Part shown: positions 13,190-24,804 of the stretch, in pieces | Numbering within the stretch: position 1 is the stretch's first letter | How the letters are laid out: every line of letters begins with the position of its first letter | DNA from: Adenanthera pavonina | Taxonomy: Eukaryota > Streptophyta > Magnoliopsida > Fabales > Fabaceae | DNA length: 64,000 nt | Direction: 5' to 3' | NCBI GenBank assembly: GCA_026686845.1 | Contig: JAIVEN010000015.1 | Location: 15,171,501 to 15,235,500, forward strand | Made by a program: the position numbers and the translations under genes | Notes under the pieces: generated by a model | What the model was told of the DNA's origin: nothing | Seen by the model: only the letters and a program-made list of their open reading frames with translations | Databases searched by the model: none

Positions 13190-14589
13190 AGCAAGGTAGA
13201 AAATTTCCAAGTCAATGTAGATTTTTTTCCCAGGAGCAAGAATTTCCAAGGGTTCTTAGAAAATTTCCAAGGAAAGTTAGACAATTTCAAAGGCAATGTA
13301 GTTTTTTTTTCAAGGAGCTAGAATTTCCAAAAGCTTAGATAATTTCCAAGGAAAGTTAGAAAATTTCCAAGGCAATTTAGAATTTTCCACAACTTAACCT
13401 AATTGATCCCTATGTGACATGGAATTTTTCCAGGTTACATGGCCCACACTCATTTCCAAGGGTTCATAGAAAATTTCCAATAGAAGTTAGAAAATATGCA
13501 AGCCAATGTAGATTTTTTTTTTAAGAAGCTAGAATTTCCAGGGATGCTTAGAAAATTTTTAAGGAAAGTTAGACAATTTCAAAGGCAATGTAGATTTTTT
13601 TCCAAGAGTTAGAAATTCCAATGGTGCTTAGATAATTTCTAAAGGAAGTTAAAAAACTTCCAAAGTAATGTAGATTTTTTTCCCATCAGTTAAATTTTCC
13701 AAGGCTGCTTAGAAAATTTTCAAAGCAATTAAGAATTTTCCACAACTTAACCTAATTAATTTTCATGTGACTTGGAACTTTTTCAGGTTACATAGCCTAC
13801 ACTCATTTCCAAGAGTTCTTGAAAAATTTCCAAGGCAATTTACAATTTTCAACAACTTAACCCATTGATCTCCATATGACATGAAACTTTTCGAGATTAC
13901 ATGGCTCACACTCATTTCTAAGGGTTCTTAGAAAATTTCCAAGACAAATTAGAAAATTTCCAAGCCAATGTAGATTGTTTTCCATGAGCTAGAATTTCCA
14001 CGAGTGCTAAGATAATTTTCAAGGGAAGTTAGAAAATATACAAGCCAATGTAAATTTTTTTCCATGTGCTAGAATTTCTAGCGGCGCTTAGAAAATTTCC
14101 AAGGAAAGTTAGACAATTTCAAAGACAATGTAGATTTTTTTTTCCAAGAGTTAGAATTTCCAAGGGTGTTAGATAATTTTCAAGGAAAGTTAGAAAACTT
14201 TCAAGGCAATTTAGAATTTTCCATAACTTAACTCAATTGATCCCTATGTGACATGGGATTTTTCCAGGTTACATGGCCCATACTAATTTCCAAGGGTTCT
14301 TAGAAAATTTCCAAATCAATACAGATTTTTCTTCCAGAAGCTAGAATTTACATGGGTGCCAAGAAATTTTCCAAACTAATGTAGATTTTTTTTTTCCAAG
14401 AGCTAGAATTTCCAAGGATACTTGGATAATTTTCAAGGAAAGTTAGAAAACTTTCAAGGTAATTTAGAATTTTCCATAACTTAAACCAACTGATCCCCAT
14501 GTGACATGAAACTTTTCCAGGTTACGTAGCCCACACTTATTTCAAGGATTCTTAGAAAATTTGCATACCATATCCAACTCTGAGCCAAG
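13190..14589. repeat. Degenerate complex tandem-repeat array A
   Basis: Dozens of variants of TTAGAAAATTTCCAAGG, AATGTAGATTTTTTTCC and GAGCTAGAATTTCCAAGG alternate here. A longer block, CAACTTAACC..ATTGATCCC followed by ATGTGACATGG..TTTTTCCAGG, recurs near 13388, 13740, 13851, 14222 and 14474 at irregular spacings of 352, 111, 371 and 252 bp. The array ends with CCAACTCTGAGCCAAG at 14574-14589, which is the phrase that precedes the units of array B, so arrays A and B were joined before the solo LTR at 14590 inserted. Confidence 0.8.
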
Positions 14590-15202
14590 TGATCGGGATC
14601 CTGCAAGTATACAGGGTCGATTGCAGTAATAAAAAGTCTCCGGAGTATTCCAGAGGTCAAACCCAAGGGAGATAGTATATTTATCAGTTCAAGTTTTTAA
14701 TCGCAAAAAGCAAGTGATAATCAAATTGAGGATTTAAATTTAAAAGGAAAGAAATACAAAACAAAATGAAGTCTAAGTTTGATTCAGTTCTAGAAGCGTC
14801 AAGGGATTAGGATTAACCTTATGAGATAATTAGATTTTATTTCTTAGTTAGACTCTGCATAATTATAGTGACTGTTATTTCTAAAGCGTCCTAATTACCT
14901 CTCGGTCAATTAGTTCTTATTTAATTATGATTCAATTCGTTCTCGTGCAACTAAATTTTCTAATTAAACCTTCAAAACTACAACATATATTACCATGAAT
15001 TCCTAATTCTATCTCTAGATTAGTTATTCATGTTTATCTCTCTATATCTAGGTTCACTCTTCACTTCTCAGTCCATCAAGTTTACCCATTAATTAGATTA
15101 TATGGTGATCAAGCATAAAATCCACATGAACGAATAAAAGAGATAAATATAATAAAAAGATAAATTAAATATAAATTAAAGAACAAATCAAAGAGTCTTA
15201 AC

Positions 15203-17614
15203 TGTAAGGTTTAGTATAATATAAGTTTTGATGATGACAAATATAGAGTAATAAGGAACAAATGCATTATATGTATCTGACATATATAATGTTCCTTAAA
15301 GAAGTAAAATACATATAAGCATGTATTTAATTATGATTATAATACATATATCAGGCTATGTGTAAATATATTTACTGTACTTTTCACAATGAATAATATA
15401 AGTTGGATATATAAACTGGACTAACTACTTGGTTTGTAAGTGTAACATATTAAATGTAGGTTGGTCTAAGTAAGAAGAGTGAGCATTGGAATACAGAAAT
15501 GGAAATCAATATCATGCCTCACTCAAGAAAGAAGAAAAGAAAGGATGCTCCAAAAATGGAAGATAAGAAGGGAGTATACCAAGAAGGAAATGACCAAGTG
15601 GAAGTGGAACTCAACATTTGAAGACCTAGTCACTAGGTATATTTTATTTTCACTTAGGTCTTGAGGTGGGATTAATCTTTGAAAATTACTTAATCTTGTT
15701 ACCATATGTTTTAAATGAGTTAGATTAAGTAACTCTGATGTTAGCATAAGTTAGATTTGAAAAACTCTGATGACAGACGAATTTTGAGAAGTTAAACTTC
15801 ATATACTTTGTGAAAATATGAACTTTGCTGACTGAAATTTAAAGTTATAGAGATATTACCTCTAACAGATGAATTTCAGGTGTTGAAATTCGAATTTTGA
15901 GTCAAGCATAGTTAGTGAAATCTGGTTTTCAAAAATCTAGAGTTTGACCTTTAATTAGTGTTTTTAATATATCTCTCAAAATACATATGTATTTGATGTA
16001 AACTTATTTCATATGAAACTAGACTTAATAAGCTTTTCAAAGAAGGTTATTTCACTCAAAATGAAGGTCATATGAAAAAGCTATGGTTATTTAAAGTTGA
16101 GTAGTAAGATATGAATTTTTAGTTTTAATCTCTTATCACTATTTCGATCATATCTCACAAAATATGTTTGTTTTTGAAGTGAAACTTCTTTCATTTAAAA
16201 GTAGACATTGAGAGATTTCCAACCATAGGTAATTTGCTTAATTTGGAGTTAAAATGAGAGAGTTATGGCTTCTGTAAAATTGTCTACAGTGCAAAATTTG
16301 AAGTTACGTAGGTTCCGTTGCGATAGACGAATTTCGGGCCTCTGAAATTCGAATTTCGAAGAGAACCTTTGTGCAAAGTTGAGCTTGCCACTGATAGACG
16401 AATTTTGGCTTCCAAAATTTGAACTTCAGGTCCAACAGACGAATTTTGGCTTTAAAATTTCAAATTTTGAAATACCAGAATGTGAAAATACTTCCAGAAA
16501 AGCTAACAGACGAATTTTGGCTTCCAAAATTTGAACTTTAAGTATAACAGACAAATTTTAGCTTTGAAAATTCAAATTTTAAATATCCAAAAACACAGAA
16601 ATACTTCTAGAACAACCAACAGACGAATTTTCACATCCAAAATTCGAATTTCGAAAGGAAGAACTTGTGCCATATTGAGTTGCTCACTGTTAGACGAATT
16701 TTGGGAATCAAAATTCGAACTTCGAAGACACTATAGCAATATGGAACAACTGTTCACACTTACCAAAAGTACTTTAAACTTGAAAATTCGAATGTTCCAA
16801 CATAGAAACATTTGTCAAGATGAAATTTCGAATTTCAGCTTTGAACAAACAAACTTCGAAGTGCAACGCTAAAAACTTTAACTTACGATCTCTTCAAAAT
16901 TCGTCTGTTGACATCCAAAATTTGAATTTTAGAATGTCAAAAACATTAAATGAGGTTGGTAAACCGATAGTTTTGCAAAAATAACTGTTGGGTAACATCT
17001 CTAACGGCTAGATCTTGTGTCTAACGTCTAATTACACTACAAAACTATAAATATAACATCATTTAAACTTATGGCTAACAATCTTAAGAGTGTTTATGCG
17101 AAAATGCTGCAACCATTTGTAAAATCTTTCTATCACAGCATTATTTGAAAAACCCACCTCAATAGAGTGAGCTTTTAATGTATTATTTACTCTTCAAGAG
17201 AGTTTTCATTCTGTAAACATTTCTTTCTACATATTCTGGGTAGAATCTTAGTGTGGAGAAACACTAAGGGATTTACACATCTTGTAAGGGTGTGGGGAGA
17301 GTGGTTTCACAAGTGCCTACTGAAATTTGTGGGAATGTACTGAGGCTTCACAGGTGCCCAGATCAAACCTGTGGGATATAGTGGAAAATCCCAAGTGGTA
17401 GCTTGAGGACTGGATGTGGGTCAAGTGGTTGGGCTGAAACCAGTATAAATTGTTGTGTATTGTTCTTCATCTTCTCTATTCAGTTGCTGCACACAACTCT
17501 CTCTGTTTATCCCTATTTTGCTGCACTCTTAGTGAAATTGGGTTGTGATCCAAAAGAGTGAAAATCTTGCATCACCCAATTCACCCCCCTCCTGGGTGAC
17601 CAGTCAACCTAACA
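15203..17614 (+). mobile_element. Nested solo LTR, 2.4 kb (TSD TTAAC)
   Basis: It begins TGTAAGGTTTAGTATAATAT and ends GGTGACCAGTCAACCTAACA; the ends form an imperfect inverted repeat (TGTAAGGTT / AACCTAACA). The 5-bp duplication TTAAC occurs at 15198-15202 and 17615-17619. A TATA-like ACTATAAATA lies near 17045, about 570 bp before the right end, consistent with an LTR read left to right. The end CAATTCACCCCCCTCCTGGGTG resembles U5 ends of plant Ty1/copia LTRs. No PBS or internal domain follows, so it is a solo LTR. It contains the hairpin-motif array at 15774-16930. Confidence 0.8.
15774..16930. repeat. Array of GACGAATTTTGG...CCAAAATTCGAA hairpin motifs
   Basis: About ten diverged copies of AGACGAATTTTGGCTTCCAA followed by AATTTGAAC occur near 15774, 15867, 16327, 16396, 16437, 16508, 16547, 16620, 16692 and, inverted, 16897. 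Each is itself an inverted repeat with arms of about 9-12 bp and a loop of about 3-8 bases. They lie in the presumed U3 part of the nested solo LTR. Confidence 0.75.
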
Positions 17615-18002
17615 TTAACTAGAGAAACAAATCTAATCCATCCCAGTCAGGCTATATTCTTACCCCCGACTGGGAAATTTAGCTACTCATGGAAATATAA
17701 ATTAAATCACAACTAAAATCCCAAATCATAGTGAAAATAATAAGATAACAAAGTTATATTAGAGAAGAATGAATCTATCGCTAATACTTCCCGAATCTCC
17801 TTGCTTTCTCTCTCTCTATAAGATGCTCCTAGTTACTCCTAGATGCGTTTAGAACAGTGTTCTATGACTTCTGAGTGTATTTCTGAATCCCCCCGTTGTG
17901 TTTCTATCATGTCTCCTTATATAGGAAAAATTTAGAAGCCCATAAAAGCTCAAAAAATCATAAAAACACGTCAAAAACGTGTTTTATGGACCTCTTTTGC
18001 AT

Positions 18003-18122
18003 GACCCGGCGCCGGGTGACCATAAAATCAATTAATAAGGCACCGGGTGCTTCCAAAATGCAGGAAAACGTCAAAATTTGTGTTGACCTGGCGCCGGATG
18101 GGTTTGACCCGGCACCGGGTGG
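18003..18122. repeat. GC-rich palindromic boxes in solo LTR
   Basis: Four versions of ACCCGGCGCCGGGT occur within 120 bp of otherwise AT-rich sequence: a perfect 14-bp palindrome near 18004-18018, then AGGCACCGGGTGC, ACCTGGCGCCGGATG and ACCCGGCACCGGGTG. Confidence 0.8.
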
Positions 18123-18513
18123 GTACTATTGTACGAAACATGCACCTCTCAGCTTCATAAAGTCATCAGCTCGTGTTGATATTTTGAGTTTGATTTTCAC
18201 CATGATAACGTTGGAATTTTGGAAAACTCAAAACATAAAAGTTGTAGCCCTATGTCTTATCTTTCTAAATAATCTTAAATAACCTCAATCGGAGTTGATA
18301 TGTGAGATTTATTATCAAAATATCAAAAGGTGTTGAAACTTTTCAGCATGAACGATTTGTAACGTTTTTGCTCCGAATGCTTCCAAATGAACCTATAACG
18401 CCATAAAACACAAAAATATGTAAAATTATGCTAAAATATATTAATATAAACATATTTAGATACAATTTAAATCTTAAATATGGGTATTTTATATGTATAA
18501 AATGGACACATCA

Positions 18514-19065
18514 CCAAGTCATTTCATAAGATGGTTAGCCACTTCCATCTTGTAATTGAATTTATGCCAATTGTCGGTTGACCATGTTTTAGTGGTTCAT
18601 CCACAAGAGTCATAAGTTCAAACAATGTCTAAGTCTAAACCAAGTCATTCCAAAAAAATGGTCAACCACTTTAGTTTTACAACTGTATACACACAAATTG
18701 CCGGTCAACTATTTTGAAGTGGTTCATCCTTAAGAGTCTCAAGTCCATACCACGTCCAACTCTGAGCCAAGTTATTCCATAAAATGGTTAGCCACTTCCA
18801 TCTTATAACTGAATTTACACGAATTATCAATCGACCATGTTTTAGTAGTTTGTTCAAAAGAGTCACAAGTCCAGACAATGTCCAAGTCTAAACTAAGTTA
18901 TTCCAAAAAACGGTTAACCACTTTAGTTTTACAACTGTATTCACACAAATTACTAGTCAACCATTTTGTAGTGGTTCTCCCACAAGAGTCTCAAGTCTAT
19001 ACCACGTCCAACTTTGAGTCAAGTCATTCCATAAAACAGTTAGCCACTAAAAATTTTTATCTAAA
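18514..19065. repeat. Tandem-repeat array B, about 126-bp units in alternating types
   Basis: Five units begin with CCAAGTCATTCCA-like text at about 18514, 18640, 18767, 18893 and 19019 (spacing 126-127 bp). Units 1, 3 and 5 carry GGTTAGCCAC; units 2 and 4 carry GGTCAACCACTTTAG-type text. Units 3 and 5 follow CCACGTCCAACTCTGAG-type text, and units 2 and 4 follow CAATGTCCAAGTCTAAA-type text. The higher-order unit is therefore a dimer of about 253 bp. It continues array A, from which it is separated by the solo LTR at 14590-18513. Confidence 0.85.
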
Positions 19066-19639
19066 AGAATAAAATTTTGCGGCTAACCATTCTTTTTTAG
19101 CTACTTTACCCAGGTCACGAGACCTTGCCACAGTTGGGGTTGGATAACTTCATAATGATTGACCATTTCCATTTTATAATCATGATTAATGAAATTTCTG
19201 GTCAACCATTTTTATATCAAAACTTTCTTAGAAGCAAATTAGATCATATCTTTATAAGTAACAACTTATAGAACTAAACACAAGAATATTAGAAGACAAG
19301 TACACCATAATAGAACTTTATAAAGCATATAAATTTGTCATGAGATAGATAGTTGACATTTCATTGTCATTACATTGATATTTGTCTACATACATTGTCA
19401 TTATAATCTACTCTAGGCTCTAGCAATGACATCAAAAGAATGACTATAACATATCCTATTTACTAACATGGTTGTTGTCTATTTACATTTCTAAATGAAT
19501 AAGTTGCATCACTATCTAGTATATCAGTTACACAACCTTATACCTAAAAAAATATTCATGGGGTGATCCAAAATATATATCTATACATTTATTTTAATAG
19601 CATGAACATCAAAACTTAAGGTTTCAAATCCATGACTAA
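19066..19639. other. Non-coding DNA 3' of the MULE transposase remnant
   Basis: No gene seen. It lies between repeat array B and the 3' end of the minus-strand transposase remnant, and contains further decayed words of the repeat such as GGTCAACCATTTT near 19200. Confidence 0.4.
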
Positions 19640-21677
19640 CTAAGGTATACTTGAAGAAGGACTGGCAAATGATGAGTTTGGATTTTGACAGCTTCTTCAA
19701 TTATGCCCAATCTACTGGCACCCTCAACACTTGTACTCCCTACGATTTGACTTTGGCCAACTAGGTTGATGTCGGGTAGTGGGAGAAAGAACGATTGGGA
19801 CATTTATACATCAATATATGATGGACATAGGTTAGGGATGTCATGATTGTTAACAACTTCCATTGTTTTTGTATAAATCCTTTCTTATGCACTCAAGCAA
19901 AGTCATGCATCCACAAAGCTATAAACATTGTCGTTCACTAGCTTGATTGCTTCACATGCATGTGCACATGGGATACTAGCCATCTGCAATGCGTAGCAAG
20001 TGCATAGCCTCTTCATGAGATCAACATTCACATCAACTAATCCCACTCGAACTCATATTGCATCCGTTCCATAGTGAATGGCCTCCATAGTCTCAACCCT
20101 CAACATGTTTATCTTCAACTTTCCATCTGTCATAAGCCCCACCTTGTTGCTCCACTTGCTTATTTGGGTCTTAATAGCATACAATTTTTTCGCCAACTTC
20201 TCCCTATGCTCATCAACAAGTGCACACACACAATGTTTTCTCTCTTTCATAATCCAAGCATTGAATGATTCAACCAAGTTAGTTATGATATTGTCCCATG
20301 TATGAAATGGATACTGTGACATTGCCTACCAATCAATATTGCCACTTTTCTTAAGCCATCTATCCAACTGTGGACAAAATGATTGCATATTGGCCATTGC
20401 CCTATCAAAGCCAGAAATTAGCCTGGCATATGCTATTGCATCCAACTATCTCAATGCAGCCTTCTTTGATTCTGCACGACTACGTCCTCTCCCATGATAT
20501 ACCACTGAAAATTTAGAGCTGAAGTTCTCCTTAATGTGTTAGTGACAATAACTGTGCCTTTCACCCCCAAAAATGTCACTAACCATAGCAATTATTGAGT
20601 TATGCTTGTTTGACACTATTGTCACTTCAACTTGGCCCATAATGTCCTTGACATTTTGCATAAACCATTTCCAATCATTATCGTCTCTACATTAATGATG
20701 GCATAAGCAAGTGACTATGGATCATCATCTACATCAGATACCACAACCAATAGTAATGTTCCATTATATGGCCCACTGAGATGGCAGCCATCAACATATA
20801 ATATAGGGCAGCAACATCCAACAAAACCTTATATAGAGCATCCATATGCAATAAACAATCTCTTAAAGTTGGTTTCCATCAATTCCCACTTTGTAATGGT
20901 TCCAAGGTCAACATCAACAAGTCGCTCACACAACCATGGTATGAGCATGTACAATTCTTCCAGACAACCATGAATTTCAGCCATTGCTATCTCCTTTGCC
21001 TTACATGCATGATAATACGTTAACGATAGGCCATAATCCTGGTATAACTCCTTAATGATTTCATTCAGTGCTTTGTGTAGGCTACTCCTCAACTCTTCAA
21101 TGATTAAAGATGCAATCAACTCTGATCTAATTGTGTGGGAGACATGAAGATTGTTTTAAGTAGAATCTGTGTGCACATTGTTCAATGTAGTAACATGCAT
21201 AAATTTTGATGAACTTTTGACTCTATATGCTGTGATCTTCCAGTTGCGTTCGGGAGCCTAGCAAATTACAATCATCTTTTAGGACCTAGTGACCTTATAT
21301 TTGTAAGCAAATCTATGAGTTAGATTGAACTTGAATAATGCTCATTTAAACTCCTTTGCATTCTTCAACATTTGTCTAAGACCAAACAACATATTCTTCC
21401 ATTTTCTTGCTGCTGAGTGAGGCATTAGAGCGGGCATACTTTTAATTGCGCAAGCTAAAGGTTCAATAACCCTCATACCACTATAGCCATCATCTAAACT
21501 TGTATATGTCCTGCTTCACACCAAATAAGCATACATCATATTAAGAATATCCTCAAACAAGGATGTTAAACCAAACATGAACATGTTTTTATTCACTTAC
21601 CCTTTGAAGTTCTGAATAGCTACCTTTCCTCCCTCCTGACTATAATTCACATGGCTAACAACATATACATGAGTAGC
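19640..21677 (-). pseudogene. MULE (MuDR-type) transposase, central and C-terminal part, decayed
   Basis: Read on the minus strand with many stops and frame changes. About 21119-20829 encodes a block with CKAKEIAMAEIHGCLEELY and ETNFKRLFIAYGCSI, typical of MULE transposases. About 20830-20680 has remnants of the GPYNGTLLLVV..SDVDDDP region near the catalytic domain. About 20322-20053 encodes NLVESFNAWIMKERKH. Near 20010-19940 a CTCYALQMASIPCAHACEAI segment matches the SWIM zinc finger (CxC...CxH). The order fits a transposase whose N-terminal part lies at 33113-32905 beyond the LTR insertion that begins at 21678. It is not functional. Confidence 0.8.
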
Positions 21678-23886
21678 TGTGAACACCCCATTTTGTTCGG
21701 TCTTTACACATAAGAAAAAAAAGGAAAAAAGGATAAAAAAATATGTGTATTTAAAAATTGTTGCAAATTTTCAAAAATAACGTAAAAAAAGAAAATTAAT
21801 TAATTAATTAAAAAAATTTCCTGTTAAATTAATCCTGTAAGGGGATCTTGAAAAGAAGAAAACAAAGAAAATATAAGATAAAATAATAAAAACAATATAA
21901 AGTAAAAAAAAATTAATTGAAATTAAAAAAAATTAATTAAATAAATTACAAAATAACAAAAAAAGGGGAAAAAAGAGAAAGAGGGCTAAAGGGCTCAAAA
22001 TATTGGGCTTGAAATGCTGAAGCCCAGCATTTCAAGCCCGTCATCACCATGAGACTTATTAGGGCTCAGGCACCCGAGCACGAGGGACCGAAGAGAAATA
22101 GAGGGGGCCGAGGGAGTGAGAAAGAATAAGAGAAACGAGAGAGCTGTGAAGTCTGAGCACGAAGGTCTAACCACAGAGAAGATCAGAGGGGGTCTCAGAT
22201 ACGGGAGCACAGGGAACCGAGGGAACCGCGTACAGAGGCTGACTAAAGCGGGAACCTGTCTGAGCACAAGCATGGAATGTCTGAGCTTGATAGGGACCGA
22301 AGAGAAGACCAGAGGGGACGCAGGCATAGGGATGAGAACGAGAGAGGCTCAGATGCGACAAAACAGGGGAGGCCGTGCACGCAAAGAACAGAAAACAGAG
22401 GGAGTCAAGGAGAGAGCTCAGACAAAAGGCTGAAGAACAGAAAAGAACTGAGGGAGCCATCGAAACAGAACAAGGAAGCAGAGCAAATGGCGCACGAAAT
22501 CATGAGTGAAAAGCAGCTACGCGGCTGAAATTCCTCTATCCTTCACTCGCAAGCATGCTATAAATGGAACAGAGGAAGACGGTAAGAGGGGGAGGAGGAA
22601 CTTAGAAGAAGAGAGAAGAATTTGTGGGTGGAGTAACCCTAAGAGGACGGAGGCAGTGAAATTGGGGCCCAAGGAGAGAAGTTTCAAAAACAGAAGGGCA
22701 CGGTGAGCAATTGCTGAAAGGAGGCTCAGTTGAAATTGTAGAGAAGTAGAAGGAAGGAGGATATAAATAGAGCAGTGAAGGCAGTAGGAAACAATGAGAA
22801 CGATTTCTCCTACTCCAGCGACGCTTGGGTCAGTTTAATTTTCTGGCTGCGGTTTGATTTTTCAGGGTTTGTTTTTGTGAAGTGACCTGTGAGTCAATGT
22901 GGTGGTGTTTTGTGGATTGAACCTGTGTTGCTAATTGTTTGAGTTAATGCATTAACTGCCTATTGAATCATAGTTTCATCAAGAGCTTAATGTGTTAATT
23001 TTAAATTTTGTCCAAATTCTCATTTGATTGGTACTCTGTCGTTGAGGCATTTTGGGTTGGCAATTAGAGGTTCTCTTGTGAAATTCTTACTCTGACATAT
23101 CACTATTCGAGTTGCCCTGTGTCGAATGATTATATTGATTCAAAATGGGGATGCCAGGCTACTATTTACATCCCTTAATTTGACTTGATCACTGATAAAG
23201 TTTGCTGAAAATCGTTACTAGTCATGTAAGTTTTAATTCCTCTTGATTGTTTGATGTGAATCTGGAGTTCCAGTGAGGAATTTAGGCTCTCTTTGATATC
23301 CTGGAATGACAGTGAGTTGCACAAAGTGGTATTCCTTGTCATTAACTTCCTGTGTCTTGTGGAGTTTGTAAACACACTTTAACTCACGGGTTGATTTAAA
23401 GGATGGGTGGGCATTTGTTGTCTTACGAAACTAGTCCCAGATTTGTAACGCTAGTTACCCCATACTGCTGTCTTATGGTACTGTCCTTTTAATCAAGTAG
23501 AGGATTCAATAGAACACCACTAAAGCAATGTACCTCTTCGATAAATACGATGTGCCAAGCTCATATCGTTGATGCATAAGGCCTTACAGATCTTAAAATT
23601 AATGAAGAGAACATCATTGGTCTTATAAGAAAATGATATGACATGGGTTGTTTTAGTGTTCAGAAAGCGTCAAGCTAGCTTGCACAGTATCTAATTCTTT
23701 ACAATTCTAAGGGGTAGTTTCTAGGTTCACTTCCACAAAGCGTTACAAGAGGGAGATAATTTGATGCTTAACTCAGAGATTTATAATCCTTATTCTAATC
23801 CATGCTATTTTGCTTTTCCTTCGTGATGTTTGAACTTTGGTAATATTGGCATCAAATATTTATAAATGATCAAAATTATGCTCAAA

Positions 23887-24790
23887 TGATGAAGGCACTT
23901 TAAGGGAAACAATGGGCCATGGACAAATTCAAGACCCACTTCAAGGCATTGGAGGACCAATGACTAGAGCTAGGACCAAAGCCATGAAGCAAGCCATGAA
24001 TGGGTTGATCCAAAATGTGATTAACATGGAACCATTGTATTTGAATGATTTTAAGGCCCAAAACAAAGAAAGAGGCAAGCTGAAAATGTGGAGCCAAATT
24101 ATAGTCAACAAGCCCAACTTGGAGAAGGCCCAATATGGAGAATTCACTTAAAATACATGTGCTTCTCATGTGGTCACTAAAAGTGACGTTTTTAATAAGT
24201 TTTATTAGGATTATTTTAGTCAATTTGTTTCCTTTTCAATAAAAGGCAAATAATGATATGATTTGCTTTGCTTTATGCATTTAAGAGGAACCAACCTTTT
24301 CAAATTCAAAATTAGAATTAAATGCTCCTTTTGACTTAGGATTTCCTTTTTGTATTAATTAGCATTAATAAGGTTAGGTTTGTGGTGTGAACTAGAGTTA
24401 GTTTGTGGGTTAATACTTGCCTATAAATAGGCACCTCTTGTACTCTTGCAAATCACAACATGAATGAATGAATTTCTTTTCAGCAACTTTATTGTTGTTC
24501 TGTGAGTTCTTTCTTGCTTATCCTTGAGTGCCAGAAAGAATGAGGACTTATCAAGGAGTGGTGATCCTTGTGGCGTCCCGGAGTTAGGATTCAAGAGACG
24601 GGTTCTCTTGGAGTCTACTTCCTTCGACCAACATTTTGTTCAGTTTTCTTATTTCATCGTGTCTATTTTCTTTAGTTTTTGTTCATTGTTGTTCTTCATT
24701 GTTCTTGCGTTCAATTCATCTTTCCTTGAGTTGCACGATCTTTATATCAAAGAAGGCTCTTAGGACGGGTTCCTAACGTGTCTCCCATCA
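23887..24790 (+). repeat. 5' LTR of the Ty3 element
   Basis: It runs from TGATGAAGGCACTTTAAGGG to GTGTCTCCCATCA, 904 bp. A TATA box CTATAAATAG lies at 24421-24430, which would place transcription start near 24450. It matches the 3' LTR except for four transitions. It is directly followed by the primer-binding site. Confidence 0.95.
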
Positions 24791-24792
24791 TT

Positions 24793-24804
24793 TGGTATCA
24801 GAGC
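24793..24804 (+). promoter_or_regulatory. Primer-binding site for initiator Met tRNA
   Basis: TGGTATCAGAGC, two bases after the 5' LTR, is the usual plant PBS complementary to the 3' end of initiator methionine tRNA. Confidence 0.9.

Larger units (their letters stand above)
14590..18513. mobile_element. Solo LTR, split by a nested element (TSD CCAAG)
   Basis: It begins TGATCGGGATCCTGCAAGTA and ends ...AATGGACACATCA, so the termini are TGAT...ATCA. The 5-bp target duplication CCAAG is present at 14585-14589 and 18514-18518. Without the nested insertion (15203-17614 plus one copy of its TSD) it is about 1.5 kb. Only one copy of each terminus is present and there is no primer-binding site, polypurine tract or coding sequence, as expected for a solo LTR left by LTR-LTR recombination. 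The opening words are typical of LTRs of large plant Ty3/gypsy elements (Tat/Ogre-like); that lineage call is from memory. Confidence 0.8.

Noticed and set aside
22116..22706. Overlapping open frames with Arg/Glu-rich products on both strands
   Set aside because: They lie in the GA-rich part of a solo LTR, have low-complexity composition and match no domain; they look like composition artefacts.
23912..24151. Open frame in the 5' LTR matching the integrase tail
   Set aside because: It is the LTR copy of the integrase C-terminal coding sequence, not an independent gene.
24524..24763. Open frame present in both LTRs
   Set aside because: It lies in the R-U5 part of the LTR, has no domain, and is conserved only because the LTRs are nearly identical.
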